The notes: a model not told the origin generated them from the letters alone. A stretch of DNA of 64,000 bases from Thermoplasmatales archaeon (GCA_012515075.1 JAAYZC010000002.1:1-64000), one strand, 5' to 3'. Positions 17,072 through 25,913 are shown, counted from the stretch's first letter. Numbers and translations are program-made.

Positions 17072-18084
17072 CCTTCATACCTCCATGTCCGGACTCCGCG
17101 GGGTTCGAAAACGAAAGAGGCGACGGTTGCCCCCCTCTTCCTCATCTCCTTGGCCACCAGATGCTTCTTGTCATATTCGCATATGAAGTACATGAAACCG
17201 CCTCCACCGGCGCCGGATATCTTGCCCCCCACGGCCCCTTTCTCCATGGCCGCCGTGTAAAGGCAGTCTATCTCCTCGTTGGTAACCTTGTCAGAGAACT
17301 GCTTCTTGTACTGCCATGAGAGGTCGAGGAGCTCTGCGGTCTCGCGGATGTTGCCCCTCGAAAGGGCGTCCCTCATGTCCTTGGACAGTTTTTTCGAGGC
17401 ATCCAGGGCCGCCTCGTTGCTTCCCCTGCGGAAGTTTTCCACCTGGGAGCCGATGATTCCCGCTGACTCCCGGGGCCTGCCGGTGTAGCAGAGCAGGGAG
17501 CAGTACTCGAGTTCGTACTTGGTGCCGGAAGATATGCGGAGCGGGCTCACTCTGGCCCCCGAAGAGCTGAACTCCATGAAGTTGAATCCGCCGAATACCG
17601 CTGCGTATTGATCCTGCTTCCCCCCGCCGAGACCTATCTTCTCCCTCTCCAGAACATAGGCCAGCTCCGCCATCTCGTAGGACGTCATCTCCTTGTCCAG
17701 CCACTCGCACACGGCCGCGATTATGGATACCATGACCGTGGAGGAGCCCCCCAGGCCGGAACCCGGGGGGGCGTCCGAGTGCACGAAGAGGTCGAACCCC
17801 TCCGTTATCTCGAAGTGGTTGGCGACAGCCTTGACCAGGTCCATGTTCCCGTCGTAAGGCAGGGGCCCCTGACCCAGCTCTAGATTGTATTCCCCGTAGT
17901 CCAGGGACTTGATGGATATGTTCGAGGTGTTGTTGGGAACCACCGTGCAATAGGCGTACATGTCTATGGTGGTGTTCAGTACCGCACCCCCTTTCTTGGA
18001 GGCGTATGGGTCCACGTCCGTGCCTCCTCCCGCAAAACCTATCCTCAGCGGGGCCCTGGAGCGGATGAATTCGGTCATCGGCAT
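17068..18084 (-). CDS. hddA: D-glycero-D-manno-heptose 7-phosphate kinase (GHMP family)
   Basis: A 338-residue GHMP kinase that adds the 1-phosphate to heptose 7-phosphate. The N-terminus RSRAPLRIGFAGGGTDVDPYA is the HddA/fucokinase-type signature. The ATP loop APPGSGLGGSSTVMVS is near residue 110, and KISGAGGGGFMYFIC is the C-terminal motif 3. The ORF track start at 18084 and an ATG at 18078 both overlap the HddC stop; 18078 would give the common ATGA junction. The assignment as a heptose rather than a mevalonate or galactose kinase rests on the AGGGTD motif and on the flanking GmhAB and HddC genes. Confidence 0.9.
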   Translation of the reverse strand: MPMTEFIRSRAPLRIGFAGGGTDVDPYASKKGGAVLNTTIDMYAYCTVVPNNTSNISIKSLDYGEYNLELGQGPLPYDGNMDLVKAVANHFEITEGFDLFVHSDAPPGSGLGGSSTVMVSIIAAVCEWLDKEMTSYEMAELAYVLEREKIGLGGGKQDQYAAVFGGFNFMEFSSSGARVSPLRISSGTKYELEYCSLLCYTGRPRESAGIIGSQVENFRRGSNEAALDASKKLSKDMRDALSRGNIRETAELLDLSWQYKKQFSDKVTNEEIDCLYTAAMEKGAVGGKISGAGGGGFMYFICEYDKKHLVAKEMRKRGATVASFVFEPRGVRTWRYEG

Positions 18085-19118
18085 ATGATATTGTTCTCTA
18101 TCTTAATACCGCATCCCACCTCGGTGTTGTCCGCCAACACGGAAGAGACGACCTTGGCCCCCGGGGACACCTTGCAGTTCTCCCCGAGTATACTGCCCTG
18201 TATCTCTGCCGACTCCACCGAGCAGCCCTTCATGAACAGCGAGTTGGTTATCTTGGAACTGCAGACCCTGCACCCCTTCGATATGACCGTGGCGGAGGCG
18301 GAGGAGTCCTTTATGGCGGCCCCCTCGCCGATGTAGAAGGGTTTGGTTGTGACCGTGTTGCATACCGCCGAGCTGTTCCAAGAGTAGTCCCTGTACCTCT
18401 CCATGGCCATTATCATGTTGGCGCCCAGCAGATCGCTGGGGCGGCCGACATCCCTCCATACTCCATCCAGCAGATAGGACTGGACTGTGTGGCCGTCCTC
18501 CATCAGGAGGGGCATCAGGTCCTTCGCGAAATCGAAGAAGGAGTTCTCTGGTATGTAGCCGAGGACCTTCTTCTCGACCACATATATGCCCGCGTTTATG
18601 AGGTTCGAGAAGACCTCCTCGGGGCGCGGCTTCTCCCTGAATTCCAGTATCCTGCCCTCCCCGTCCGTCCTGGCGATGCCGAACTCGCAGGGGTTGGGCA
18701 CCGGGGTCAGGGCCATCGTCACGGAGGCTCCCGAATCGAAGTGAATCTTTATCTCGTCGGAGAGGGTCATGTCGGCGAAGACGTCGCCGTTGGCGGCCAC
18801 GAAGGTGTCGTCCAGGCGTTTCTCGAGCAGTTTGATGGCCCCGCCGGTGCCCATAGGCTCGTCCTCGTAGGAGTACTCGATGCTGATGCCCCACTCGGAA
18901 CCGTCCCCTATCGTCTCCGCGAGTATTTCCGAACGGTAGCCGCAGGCCAGGAATATCTTGACTATCCCCGCTTCCACGAAGGATTCGATCAGATACGAAA
19001 GGCAGGGCCGGTCCAGCACCGGGAGAACCGGTTTGGGCCGGTTGTCCGTAAGCGGCCTCAGCCTGGTGCCTTTGCCTCCGACCATTATGACCGCCTGAGT
19101 CACCTTCTTGTCCGACAT
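18075..19118 (-). CDS. hddC: Heptose 1-phosphate guanylyltransferase-like nucleotidyltransferase
   Basis: A 347-residue sugar-nucleotide synthase. The N-terminal pyrophosphorylase domain has MVGGKGTRLRPLTDNRPKPVLPV, followed by ANGDVFADM for metal binding and GTGGAIKLL. The C-terminal hundred residues carry hexapeptide-like repeats of a left-handed beta helix (GSILGENCKVSPGAKVVSS). Relatives include mannose-1-phosphate guanylyltransferase and HddC. The operon with HddA and GmhAB favours D-glycero-alpha-D-manno-heptose 1-phosphate and GTP as substrates. The ATG at 19118 has GGGAGGA six bases upstream; the track start at 19154 has none. GDP versus ADP specificity cannot be read from sequence. 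Confidence 0.87.
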   Translation of the reverse strand: MSDKKVTQAVIMVGGKGTRLRPLTDNRPKPVLPVLDRPCLSYLIESFVEAGIVKIFLACGYRSEILAETIGDGSEWGISIEYSYEDEPMGTGGAIKLLEKRLDDTFVAANGDVFADMTLSDEIKIHFDSGASVTMALTPVPNPCEFGIARTDGEGRILEFREKPRPEEVFSNLINAGIYVVEKKVLGYIPENSFFDFAKDLMPLLMEDGHTVQSYLLDGVWRDVGRPSDLLGANMIMAMERYRDYSWNSSAVCNTVTTKPFYIGEGAAIKDSSASATVISKGCRVCSSKITNSLFMKGCSVESAEIQGSILGENCKVSPGAKVVSSVLADNTEVGCGIKIENNIICR

Positions 19119-19157
19119 TGTATCCTCCCTCGTTAAGTGATGTTCGTATTTCAAACA

Positions 19158-20030
19158 TTACTGCCGGAAACGCACCACGTTTATATCCAACGGGACCCCC
19201 AGCGACTCCGAGACGGGGACGCATTTCGACCTCAACAGATGCACCACCGGCGGACCGGGGTCGCGTTCCGACAGCGCCTCGTAGTTCGCCATTCCCTTCG
19301 CGACCAAGAGGTCCGCTCCCGCTATCTCCCGCAGGAGCTCCTCTCCGGCCATCGAGAGGTCCAGTCCTATGGAGAAGCCTCCTGTGTCCAACATCAGGTC
19401 GAGCTCCCGGTCCAGTCCTATGCGGACGGCGTCCTCCCTGGAAACGTCGTTCAGAATCGGCGCCCCGCGGACCACACCGATCACCCTGGCACCCGCCGCC
19501 CGGATCTCACGTATCAACACCTTATCCAACTGTGACTCGCCGCAGTTGTCGAACACGTATATCACGGTCACCGCTTTCCTCACGGCATCCCGGAAAAGTT
19601 CCGTGTCATCGGAACCTATGCCCTGTCCCAGCATGTGGTGGAACAGCCCTCTGAACTCCTCGGGGCAGTCTATCGCTGCTATGTCGGATCCGAAGTCCAT
19701 AATGTTTCCTATGACCGCCAATGTGACAGCGGCCCGGAACCTGTCCCCCGATGCAGCCACTAGCTCCTCCGCCAGGGGAAGGTACTCCCCGGCCACGGCG
19801 TCGGCCCTGATCTTGAGATTAAGATAGGGATCCTCCGACCCCAGGGCTCCATAGGAGCTCCTGTGCACCTCTGTCGCCACCGCAGCGGAGTTCATTCCCC
19901 TGCCGAAAAGCTCCGCGAAGGTCCCCATGGCCGCTGACAGCGACTCGTACTCTCTGCCGTTGCCCACGAGCTCGGACTGGAAGAGAACGCGCTTGAGCAG
20001 GCACGGAACGCATTCTGGACGTATCTCCAT
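19158..20030 (-). CDS. DUF89 metal-dependent phosphatase
   Basis: A 290-residue DUF89/ARMT1-like protein. The N-terminal CVPCLLKR is the archaeal four-helix part. The active-site signature is VFDNCGESQLDKVLI, with Asp and Asn as metal ligands, and LVAKGMANYEALSE lies near the C-terminus. Family members are described as phosphatases acting on phosphorylated or damaged sugars. The gene ends 39 bp upstream of hddC on the same strand and may be part of the heptose operon. A role in clearing side products such as misphosphorylated heptoses is inference. Confidence 0.82.
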   Translation of the reverse strand: MEIRPECVPCLLKRVLFQSELVGNGREYESLSAAMGTFAELFGRGMNSAAVATEVHRSSYGALGSEDPYLNLKIRADAVAGEYLPLAEELVAASGDRFRAAVTLAVIGNIMDFGSDIAAIDCPEEFRGLFHHMLGQGIGSDDTELFRDAVRKAVTVIYVFDNCGESQLDKVLIREIRAAGARVIGVVRGAPILNDVSREDAVRIGLDRELDLMLDTGGFSIGLDLSMAGEELLREIAGADLLVAKGMANYEALSERDPGPPVVHLLRSKCVPVSESLGVPLDINVVRFRQ

Positions 20031-20082
20031 GCGGTTCCAATCCCTTCACGGGATATACTCTTTGCCACTGCCTGACCTTTTG

Positions 20083-20094
20083 ATTTAAATATAA
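20083..20094 (+). promoter_or_regulatory. TATA box of the zinc-ribbon / aEF1-beta operon
   Basis: The sequence atttaaatataa lies about 26 bp before the ATG at 20115, which suggests a leaderless transcript. Confidence 0.55.
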
Positions 20095-20114
20095 GTAACA
20101 ATATCGCGTGAAAC

Positions 20115-20282
20115 ATGGCAGCCGATAAAATATGCTCCTCTTGCGGTAAGAGGCTCCTTGGCCAGGGGAACACCTGCTTCAAATGCCCCAAATGCGGAGA
20201 GTATGAGATAGGAAGGTGCGACCAGTGCCGCGACCAGGGCGTTAAGTACGAATGCGCGAAATGCGGTTTCACCGGACCCTGA
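20115..20282 (+). CDS. Small zinc-ribbon protein (HVO_2753-like)
   Basis: A 55-residue protein below the ORF-track cutoff. It reads MAADKICSSCGKRLLGQG and holds four CxxC knuckles (CSSC, CPKC, CDQC, CAKC), giving two zinc ribbons, and ends FTGP. The spacing and the position just before aEF1-beta match the conserved archaeal zinc-finger family known from Haloferax HVO_2753, often annotated as an RNA-binding Zn-ribbon protein. The gap to aEF1-beta is 12 bp, so the genes are co-transcribed. A translation-linked role is inferred from context. Confidence 0.88.
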   Translation: MAADKICSSCGKRLLGQGNTCFKCPKCGEYEIGRCDQCRDQGVKYECAKCGFTGP

Positions 20283-20294
20283 AGGTGCTCTGAA

Positions 20295-20564
20295 ATGGGA
20301 CAGATCGCAGCAACATACGACCTTATGCCCGAGAACACCGACATCGATCTGAATGCCGTGATTCAGAATATCTCCGGGGCACTGCCCGAGGGCGTCAGGC
20401 TCCTGGAGACCAAGATTCTGCCCGTGGCTTTCGGACTTATGAAGGTGAACGCCGGTTTCCTCATCGACGATTCCGACGAGGAGGTCGGGGGCAAGCTCGA
20501 AGAAGCCCTTAGCTCCATCGAAGGGATAGAGAACATAGAGTGTGTTTCGAACACCGTGGTGTGA
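20295..20564 (+). CDS. ef1b: Translation elongation factor aEF1-beta
   Basis: An 89-residue nucleotide-exchange factor for aEF1A. The ferredoxin-like fold is recognised from YDLMPENTDIDLNAVIQNI and ILPVAFGLMKVNAGFLIDD, with the conserved IEGIENIECVSNTVV end. The length is normal for archaea. A hairpin terminator follows the stop directly. Confidence 0.95.
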   Translation: MGQIAATYDLMPENTDIDLNAVIQNISGALPEGVRLLETKILPVAFGLMKVNAGFLIDDSDEEVGGKLEEALSSIEGIENIECVSNTVV

Positions 20565-20565
20565 C

Positions 20566-20581
20566 CCGGGGGCCTCCCCGG
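20566..20581 (+). terminator. Hairpin after aEF1-beta
   Basis: Arms CCGGGG and CCCCGG with loop gcct start two bases after the stop codon. A second GC-rich region followed by a T-run (gttttt at about 20639) lies before the convergent GT4 gene. Confidence 0.5.
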
Positions 20582-20655
20582 ACCGCATGCCGCCATGACC
20601 GCCCGGCGGGGACGTACGTCTCTCCGCGGCGGGGCACAGTTTTTCAGCGGGAACC

Positions 20656-21690
20656 TCAGAGTCCGTACGTGTCCGTGACCCCTTCGATGAAATCCTTCCC
20701 GAAGTCCTCGGAATACTCCCTGGCCGCAACCGTCACGTGCTCCCTGTAATCATCGTCGGTGAGGACCCTGAAGGCTTTCTCGGCCATGTCCCTCTCATCC
20801 TCGGATGCCACTGCGAACCGTGTGACCTCCTCGGGTATGTCCGCGCCGGAGAAGTAGACCACAGGAGTCCCGCATCTCTGGGCCTCCAGAGTGACGAATC
20901 CGAATCCCTCGTGGAGGGAGGGGTTCAGTAGAACGGACACCGTGTTGTAGTAATCCAGGACCTCCTCCTCTGTCAGCCCCGAGACAAACTCCACCCGGCC
21001 GGCGAGTCCCAGATCCTCCGCCAACGTCCGAAGCTCATCCTCCTCGGGACCTTTTCCGCAGATCCTCAGTATGAGATCGCCCATGCCGGTCATGGACGAT
21101 AGAATTCCAAAGGCCCTGATAGCCGATGATGTGTTCTTGCGGGGTATGAGCTCGCCTATGCATCCGAGGACCCTCCCGCGCTCGAGACCCTGGTCCCGAT
21201 ACGTTTTCCTTATGGGCGAGTACAACGCCAAGACCTTATCGCGGGCCGCCGGGAATCTCCCGACTATCTCCCTCCGCGTCTGCGGGGACACCGCTATCAC
21301 CGCGTCGGCATAGGAGATCCCCATCCCAGTCAATGCGCTCCAGAACCTGTAGTACATGCCTTGCGGCCCGTCGGTCCTGCGCACGACGTGATGGACTGTC
21401 ACGACCTTCCTCCCCGGGATGAACGGGAAGAATGCGCAGCAGAGCTCGTCTGTGGCATGATACACCGCATCCCGGTCCCTGGATTTCAGGACCTCCAGGA
21501 AGGGCCGTATCAGACCGTCCCTAAGCGCCCGGAAGAACCCGTCCTTGAGGTCCATCCTGAAGAATATCTCCTCGAATGGCAGGGCCCTGTCTATGAGCCC
21601 TTCCGCTATGTTGTCGGAGTAGACGCCCAGGCCGGTCTTCCCTGTAGAATCCTCCGGGTACCTCCTGAGCAGTATTATCCGCTTACCCAT
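20656..21690 (-). CDS. Glycosyltransferase, GT4 family
   Basis: A 344-residue GT-B enzyme with GLGVYSDNIAEGLI in the N-domain, VTVHHVVRRTDGP as the acceptor-side motif, IGELIPRKNTSSAI starting the C-domain and the EX7E motif in NPSLHEGFGFVTLEAQRCGTP. There is no membrane segment. It lies 79 bp downstream of the flippase gene on the same strand and is probably in the same transcript. It likely extends an oligosaccharide on a lipid carrier before export. Confidence 0.87.
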   Translation of the reverse strand: MGKRIILLRRYPEDSTGKTGLGVYSDNIAEGLIDRALPFEEIFFRMDLKDGFFRALRDGLIRPFLEVLKSRDRDAVYHATDELCCAFFPFIPGRKVVTVHHVVRRTDGPQGMYYRFWSALTGMGISYADAVIAVSPQTRREIVGRFPAARDKVLALYSPIRKTYRDQGLERGRVLGCIGELIPRKNTSSAIRAFGILSSMTGMGDLILRICGKGPEEDELRTLAEDLGLAGRVEFVSGLTEEEVLDYYNTVSVLLNPSLHEGFGFVTLEAQRCGTPVVYFSGADIPEEVTRFAVASEDERDMAEKAFRVLTDDDYREHVTVAAREYSEDFGKDFIEGVTDTYGL

Positions 21691-21769
21691 TATCGTACCT
21701 CCGGGCGGGACCGTTCCCGCATGAGCCCGTCAATCGCCGACAAAGGATAAAAACAGAGAGCACCGCCGA

Positions 21770-23335
21770 TCATCTCATCAGCCAACGCGGGATCCGCTTG
21801 GACAGGGTGGCCGGAACGCATGCCGCAATCATGGACTTCTCGCGGGCATCGAAGACGAAGAGCACGGTTACCAGCAGATGAACGGCGAACAGAGCCGCGG
21901 CAAGCCCCAGGATCACGGGCCAGGAGGCCGGGATGTGCACCAGGAGGGACAGCCCGTAGTACGCGGAAAGGAGCATGGCGAAGCAGGCGAAGCCGTAGAG
22001 GAGGCTCACATGGAACACATGGCCCTTGAGGCCGGATATCCTTGCATGGTACCAGGGATTGAAAACACAGTTCTTCACGAACATTGTGACCGACCAGGAA
22101 AGGGCTATACCCACGAGGCCCAGGTCCGTGAAGGTCACGAGCGTCAGGGCCAGCAACACGTTGGCCAGACCGCTGAGGAAGGTCGCTATCCCGGGGACCT
22201 TCATCTTCAGATACGCCATGGACAGAGGGTAGACCGGGCTTATTGCGGCTATGCCCACCAGCGGGACCATCGTTATCCAAATAAGGAGAGACAGATCCAC
22301 ATACGCCTCGCCGACCCAGAGCACGAGCACCTGGGGGGAGAAGACGCAAAGGAAGGCCAGCGGCATGGAGAATATCACACCCAGGCCTTTGACGGCGAAT
22401 CTGCATATGCGGAGAACCTCATCGAACCTCTTCTCCGAGAAGTACTGGTAGATTATCGGGGTGAACACCGCCGAGACGGTGTCGAAGAGGCATATCATGG
22501 CCGACACTGCCGTGACCACTATCCCGAACTGCCCGCCCAGGGATGCTCCCAGAAAAATATTCGTGATCACCAGCGATGCCTGTATGAAGAGGAGGTTACC
22601 CAAAGAATTGATTAGCGACCAGCCGCCGATGCTGCATATGCTCCTGAAATGATCCGATTCAAAATCGGATCTTTTGATACGCAGGTCCGGACAGACCCTC
22701 CTGGACAGCAGGTACGTGAATGCCATGTAAGCCAGGGAACTGACTAAGTAGGAGACCCCTATGGCCTCCAGGGACGGACCCGCGAAGGTGAACGTCAGCA
22801 CTATCAGTCCGACCTGGAGGAGTATCTGGGACGCCTTCGCCGCGTTCATGTAATCCAGCCTGTTAGCGGCGAACATCACTGTTGCGAAGTTGTTGCACCA
22901 GGTGTTGACCAGGACCGACCCCAGTATTCCGGCGAACAGTATCTGCACGCTAAGCGCGGTGTTGTAGGATATGTCGAACACGGAAGGCGCCAGGAATGCT
23001 ATCAGGAGCACCGCGGGCAGAAGTGCCAGAACCACACCTCCTATACCGAAGACGGAGGTGTTGTATGTCTTGGATGCGTGGGGGGATCCCACCCTCATCT
23101 CCATCGTGAGATACCTGGAGATCGCGCCCGAGAGGGAATCCGACACCAGCGTGACGTAGCCCGTTATCGAAGTCGCCAGAGGGACTATGCCGTAGGCGGC
23201 CACTCCGAGAGAATCTATGAAGTAGGGGACCAGGAGAAGCCCGACGAGCAGATTCAGGACCATTACGAGTGTGTTCATAATAAGGTTCGGAGCGAAACGT
23301 TTCGAAACCTCCTCCTGGATGCTCACATTCTCCAT
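21770..23335 (-). CDS. Polysaccharide flippase (Wzx / MATE-MOP superfamily)
   Basis: A 521-residue polytopic protein with about 14 hydrophobic segments. The N-terminal NLIMNTLVMVLNLLVGLLLVPYFIDSLGVAAYGIVPLATSI is the signature of the polysaccharide-biosynthesis branch of the MOP superfamily. It would flip lipid-linked oligosaccharide to the outer face of the membrane. A minus-strand TATA about 27 bp before the ATG (at about 23362) supports the start and a leaderless message. The flanking GT4 and divergent GT2 genes complete a surface-glycan locus. Confidence 0.88.
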   Translation of the reverse strand: MENVSIQEEVSKRFAPNLIMNTLVMVLNLLVGLLLVPYFIDSLGVAAYGIVPLATSITGYVTLVSDSLSGAISRYLTMEMRVGSPHASKTYNTSVFGIGGVVLALLPAVLLIAFLAPSVFDISYNTALSVQILFAGILGSVLVNTWCNNFATVMFAANRLDYMNAAKASQILLQVGLIVLTFTFAGPSLEAIGVSYLVSSLAYMAFTYLLSRRVCPDLRIKRSDFESDHFRSICSIGGWSLINSLGNLLFIQASLVITNIFLGASLGGQFGIVVTAVSAMICLFDTVSAVFTPIIYQYFSEKRFDEVLRICRFAVKGLGVIFSMPLAFLCVFSPQVLVLWVGEAYVDLSLLIWITMVPLVGIAAISPVYPLSMAYLKMKVPGIATFLSGLANVLLALTLVTFTDLGLVGIALSWSVTMFVKNCVFNPWYHARISGLKGHVFHVSLLYGFACFAMLLSAYYGLSLLVHIPASWPVILGLAAALFAVHLLVTVLFVFDAREKSMIAACVPATLSKRIPRWLMR

Positions 23336-23426
23336 ACTGGTAGTAAGAATGGTACAAGGTATAACAAAGTGTTGCAGAAGGTGCGGACAATGATTTTTCT
23401 ATGAACAGCTGCATCACTGGTCCGAA

Positions 23427-24395
23427 ATGCCCAAGGTCAGCATCATAGTACCCGTCTACAACGGAGCCGACTGCCTGGAGAGGGCAGTCGGATACATAAA
23501 CGCCTTCGGTCAAGCCGACAGGGAGGTGATACTGGTGGTCGACAGAAGATCGGATGATGACAGCGTCCTCGTGGCCCAGGGCCTGTCTGAAAGGGACCCC
23601 TCCGTCAAAGTGCTTATACAGACGGATGGAAGCAAGACCGGCGGTGCCAGGAACATGGGCATGGACAGCGCCACGGGGGAATTCCTCTGCTTCGTGGATG
23701 TGGATGACAAACCCCGCCCTGATTATCTCAGAGACATGGTGGGAATACAGAGCGAAAGGGGTTCGGACGTCGTCATGTGCTCCTTCAGGGTCATAAGTTC
23801 CCATCGCAGGAACCTCGACGACCGCGGAAGAAGCTACCGGTGCACTGACCTGGACCGCGAAGACGCTCTGCTGGGAGTTATATCCGGCAAGTACCCCGGG
23901 ACCCCCTGGGTCTTCCTGATAAGAAAAGAGTTCGCCGATTCCCGCAACCTGCGTTTCATACCCGGATCCTGCGCAGAGGACACGGATTTCGTGATAAGGA
24001 TGCTCTGCGTTGCCGACGTCATTTCGTACACCGATAGACCCCTTTACCTCTATCACCAGGTCGTATCACCACTGGACTACAAGAGAAGGCCTCTTGACAG
24101 GGCGAGAGTCTACCGCGGAATCGTCCGTCACGTCGGAGACATGTACCCGGAGATGGGTGACGAATTCGCCAAGAGGGCGGCCGTCTCCATAGTGAACGAT
24201 GCGATACATCGGAGACCGGGGGACTTCCGGGAGCTGCTCGGAGACCCGGAGTTCAAGGAGTGGCTCGAGAATCATGTTTACCCCGAGGTTTCTCCGACTG
24301 TGGGCCTCCTGCGGAACTTCCCGATGCTGTACTACCGGGTGGCGAGGATCGCGGACCCCGTACTCAAGATATTGAAAAAGGTAAGGTCGGGCTGA
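23427..24395 (+). CDS. Glycosyltransferase GT2
   Basis: A 322-residue GT-A family 2 enzyme with VSIIVPVYNGADCLERAVGYI at the start, VDRRSDDDSV for the nucleotide and LCFVDVDDKPRPDYL with the DxD motif. The C-terminal third (Arg-rich, with YLYHQVVSPLDYKRRPLDRAR) resembles capsular-type transferases. It is divergent from the flippase with a 91-bp spacer. A T-rich element 30 bp upstream may be the promoter. A strong hairpin follows the stop. Confidence 0.88.
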   Translation: MPKVSIIVPVYNGADCLERAVGYINAFGQADREVILVVDRRSDDDSVLVAQGLSERDPSVKVLIQTDGSKTGGARNMGMDSATGEFLCFVDVDDKPRPDYLRDMVGIQSERGSDVVMCSFRVISSHRRNLDDRGRSYRCTDLDREDALLGVISGKYPGTPWVFLIRKEFADSRNLRFIPGSCAEDTDFVIRMLCVADVISYTDRPLYLYHQVVSPLDYKRRPLDRARVYRGIVRHVGDMYPEMGDEFAKRAAVSIVNDAIHRRPGDFRELLGDPEFKEWLENHVYPEVSPTVGLLRNFPMLYYRVARIADPVLKILKKVRSG

Positions 24396-24413
24396 GCCGC
24401 GGCCGTTTTTAAT

Positions 24414-24434
24414 CGAGGGGGCGATGCCCCCTCG
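24414..24434. terminator. Strong bidirectional hairpin terminator
   Basis: A perfect nine-base stem CGAGGGGGC/GCCCCCTCG with loop gat, placed between the convergent GT2 (+) and malic enzyme (-) genes. On the plus strand it is preceded by GCCGCGGC and a T-run at 24406-24410. Confidence 0.7.
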
Positions 24435-24438
24435 GGTT

Positions 24439-25797
24439 TCAGTCGACTACTCCGCTGCAGTCCTTGATGTAGCCGTCGTCCATCATCTTCGACGTGAGGC
24501 CTCTGGATCTCCTTATCATGAACTCGGCACGGTCGAAGATCTCCTGACGGCTGAGCTTCAGGCGGGCCACGCCCTGCTCCTGGGCTTTGAGGGCGACGGC
24601 GACCGCCTCCCTGGGGAAGACCTCCCACTCGCTCATGGTGGGTATGATGTAATCCTCGGTTAGACCCTTCTCCTCTGCGCACTTGGCCAGCTCCTGGGCG
24701 GCCGCTATGCACATATCGTCTGTGATGGTCTTTGCCCTGACGTCCAGGGTTCCGCGGAATATGGCGGGGAAGCCCATGGAGTTATTGACCTGGTTCGGGA
24801 AGTCGGAACGGCCGGTAGCGAATATCCTGGCACCGGCCTCCTTGGCCTCCCAGGGCCATATCTCAGGTATCGGGTTGGCAGTGGCGAACACTATCGGGTC
24901 GTCTGCCATCGTCTTTATGTATTCGGCTGGTATGGTCCCGGGCCCGGGCTTGGATGCGGCTATGATTATGTCGGAGCCCTCCATAGCCTCCTTCATACCT
25001 CCGGTCTTCCCGGCTCCGTTGGTGCTCTTGCAGATCTCCCACTTCTGCTTGAAGTCCTTCTCCACGTCGGTACGTGACTGGTTCAGAATCCCCTTGGAGT
25101 CGCACATGCAAAGGTTCCCGGGCTTGAATCCGGTGGCCAGAAGCAGCCTCGCTATGGCTATGCTGGCCGCACCGGCGCCTATGATGGTTATCTGGGATTC
25201 CCCGAACTTCTTCCCCACCAGCTTCATGGCGTTGATGGCCCCTGCGACCTCCACGGTCGCCGTTCCCTGCTGGTCATCGTGCCAGACGGGTATCTTGCAG
25301 TCCTTCCTCAGCTCATCCAGGATGTCGAAGCACTTGGGGTTCGATATGTCCTCCAGGTTGATGCCTCCGAAGGAGGGGGCCAGAAGCCTTACGGTCTCGA
25401 TTATCTTGTCGGGGTCCTTGGTGTCCAGGCATATAGGTACGCTGTCAACCCCGCCTAGGTACTTGAAAAGCATGGACTTGCCCTCCATCACGGGCAAGGC
25501 CGCCTCGGGTCCGATGTCTCCCAGACCCAATACGCGCGTACCGTCCGATACCACCGCTACCGTGTTCCACTTCCAGGTATGGTCGTATACCGCGTCGGGG
25601 TTCGCCGCTATGTCGCGACAGGGTTCGGCCACTCCGGGGGAGTACCAAATGGCGAAATCGTCGAAAGACCTGACACAGGCCTTGGGCACCACTTCGATCT
25701 TCCCTCCGTAGAACTTGTGTAGAATCATGGCGTCCTGGCCGGGCTTCTTAGCTTTGGCCAGGCGCTCCTCAACCGTCATTTCCTTATCAATAGTCAT
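24439..25797 (-). CDS. Malic enzyme (NAD(P)-dependent, decarboxylating)
   Basis: A 452-residue enzyme converting malate to pyruvate and CO2. Conserved features are YSPGVAEPCRDIA near residue 60, LGLGDIGPEAALPVMEGK, INLEDISNPKCFDI, PVWHDDQQGTATV for metal and substrate, and the Rossmann GAGAASIAIARLL. The length matches prokaryotic forms without a phosphotransacetylase tail. The ATG at 25797 has GAGGG seven bases upstream; the track start at 25821 is less likely. It could supply pyruvate and reducing power. Cofactor preference cannot be read with confidence. Confidence 0.93.
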   Translation of the reverse strand: MTIDKEMTVEERLAKAKKPGQDAMILHKFYGGKIEVVPKACVRSFDDFAIWYSPGVAEPCRDIAANPDAVYDHTWKWNTVAVVSDGTRVLGLGDIGPEAALPVMEGKSMLFKYLGGVDSVPICLDTKDPDKIIETVRLLAPSFGGINLEDISNPKCFDILDELRKDCKIPVWHDDQQGTATVEVAGAINAMKLVGKKFGESQITIIGAGAASIAIARLLLATGFKPGNLCMCDSKGILNQSRTDVEKDFKQKWEICKSTNGAGKTGGMKEAMEGSDIIIAASKPGPGTIPAEYIKTMADDPIVFATANPIPEIWPWEAKEAGARIFATGRSDFPNQVNNSMGFPAIFRGTLDVRAKTITDDMCIAAAQELAKCAEEKGLTEDYIIPTMSEWEVFPREAVAVALKAQEQGVARLKLSRQEIFDRAEFMIRRSRGLTSKMMDDGYIKDCSGVVD

Positions 25798-25880
25798 CTT
25801 TTTCCCTCTTTTTTGGCCCAAAAAACTACGATTATCGTAATAATTTTTATGGAATCTAAAAAACCAGAATAAAGTAATGC

Positions 25881-25890
25881 TATTTATATC
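25881..25890 (+). promoter_or_regulatory. TATA box of the radical SAM gene
   Basis: The sequence tatttatatc lies about 29 bp before the ATG at 25914, in an AT-rich spacer shared with the divergent malic enzyme gene. Confidence 0.5.
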
Positions 25891-25913
25891 TAGTCAATGA
25901 TGGGAACCAGAAC

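Noticed and set aside
22950-24056. 368-residue minus-strand ORF
   Set aside because: Antisense to the GT2 gene and crosses into the flippase gene in another frame; no family signature.
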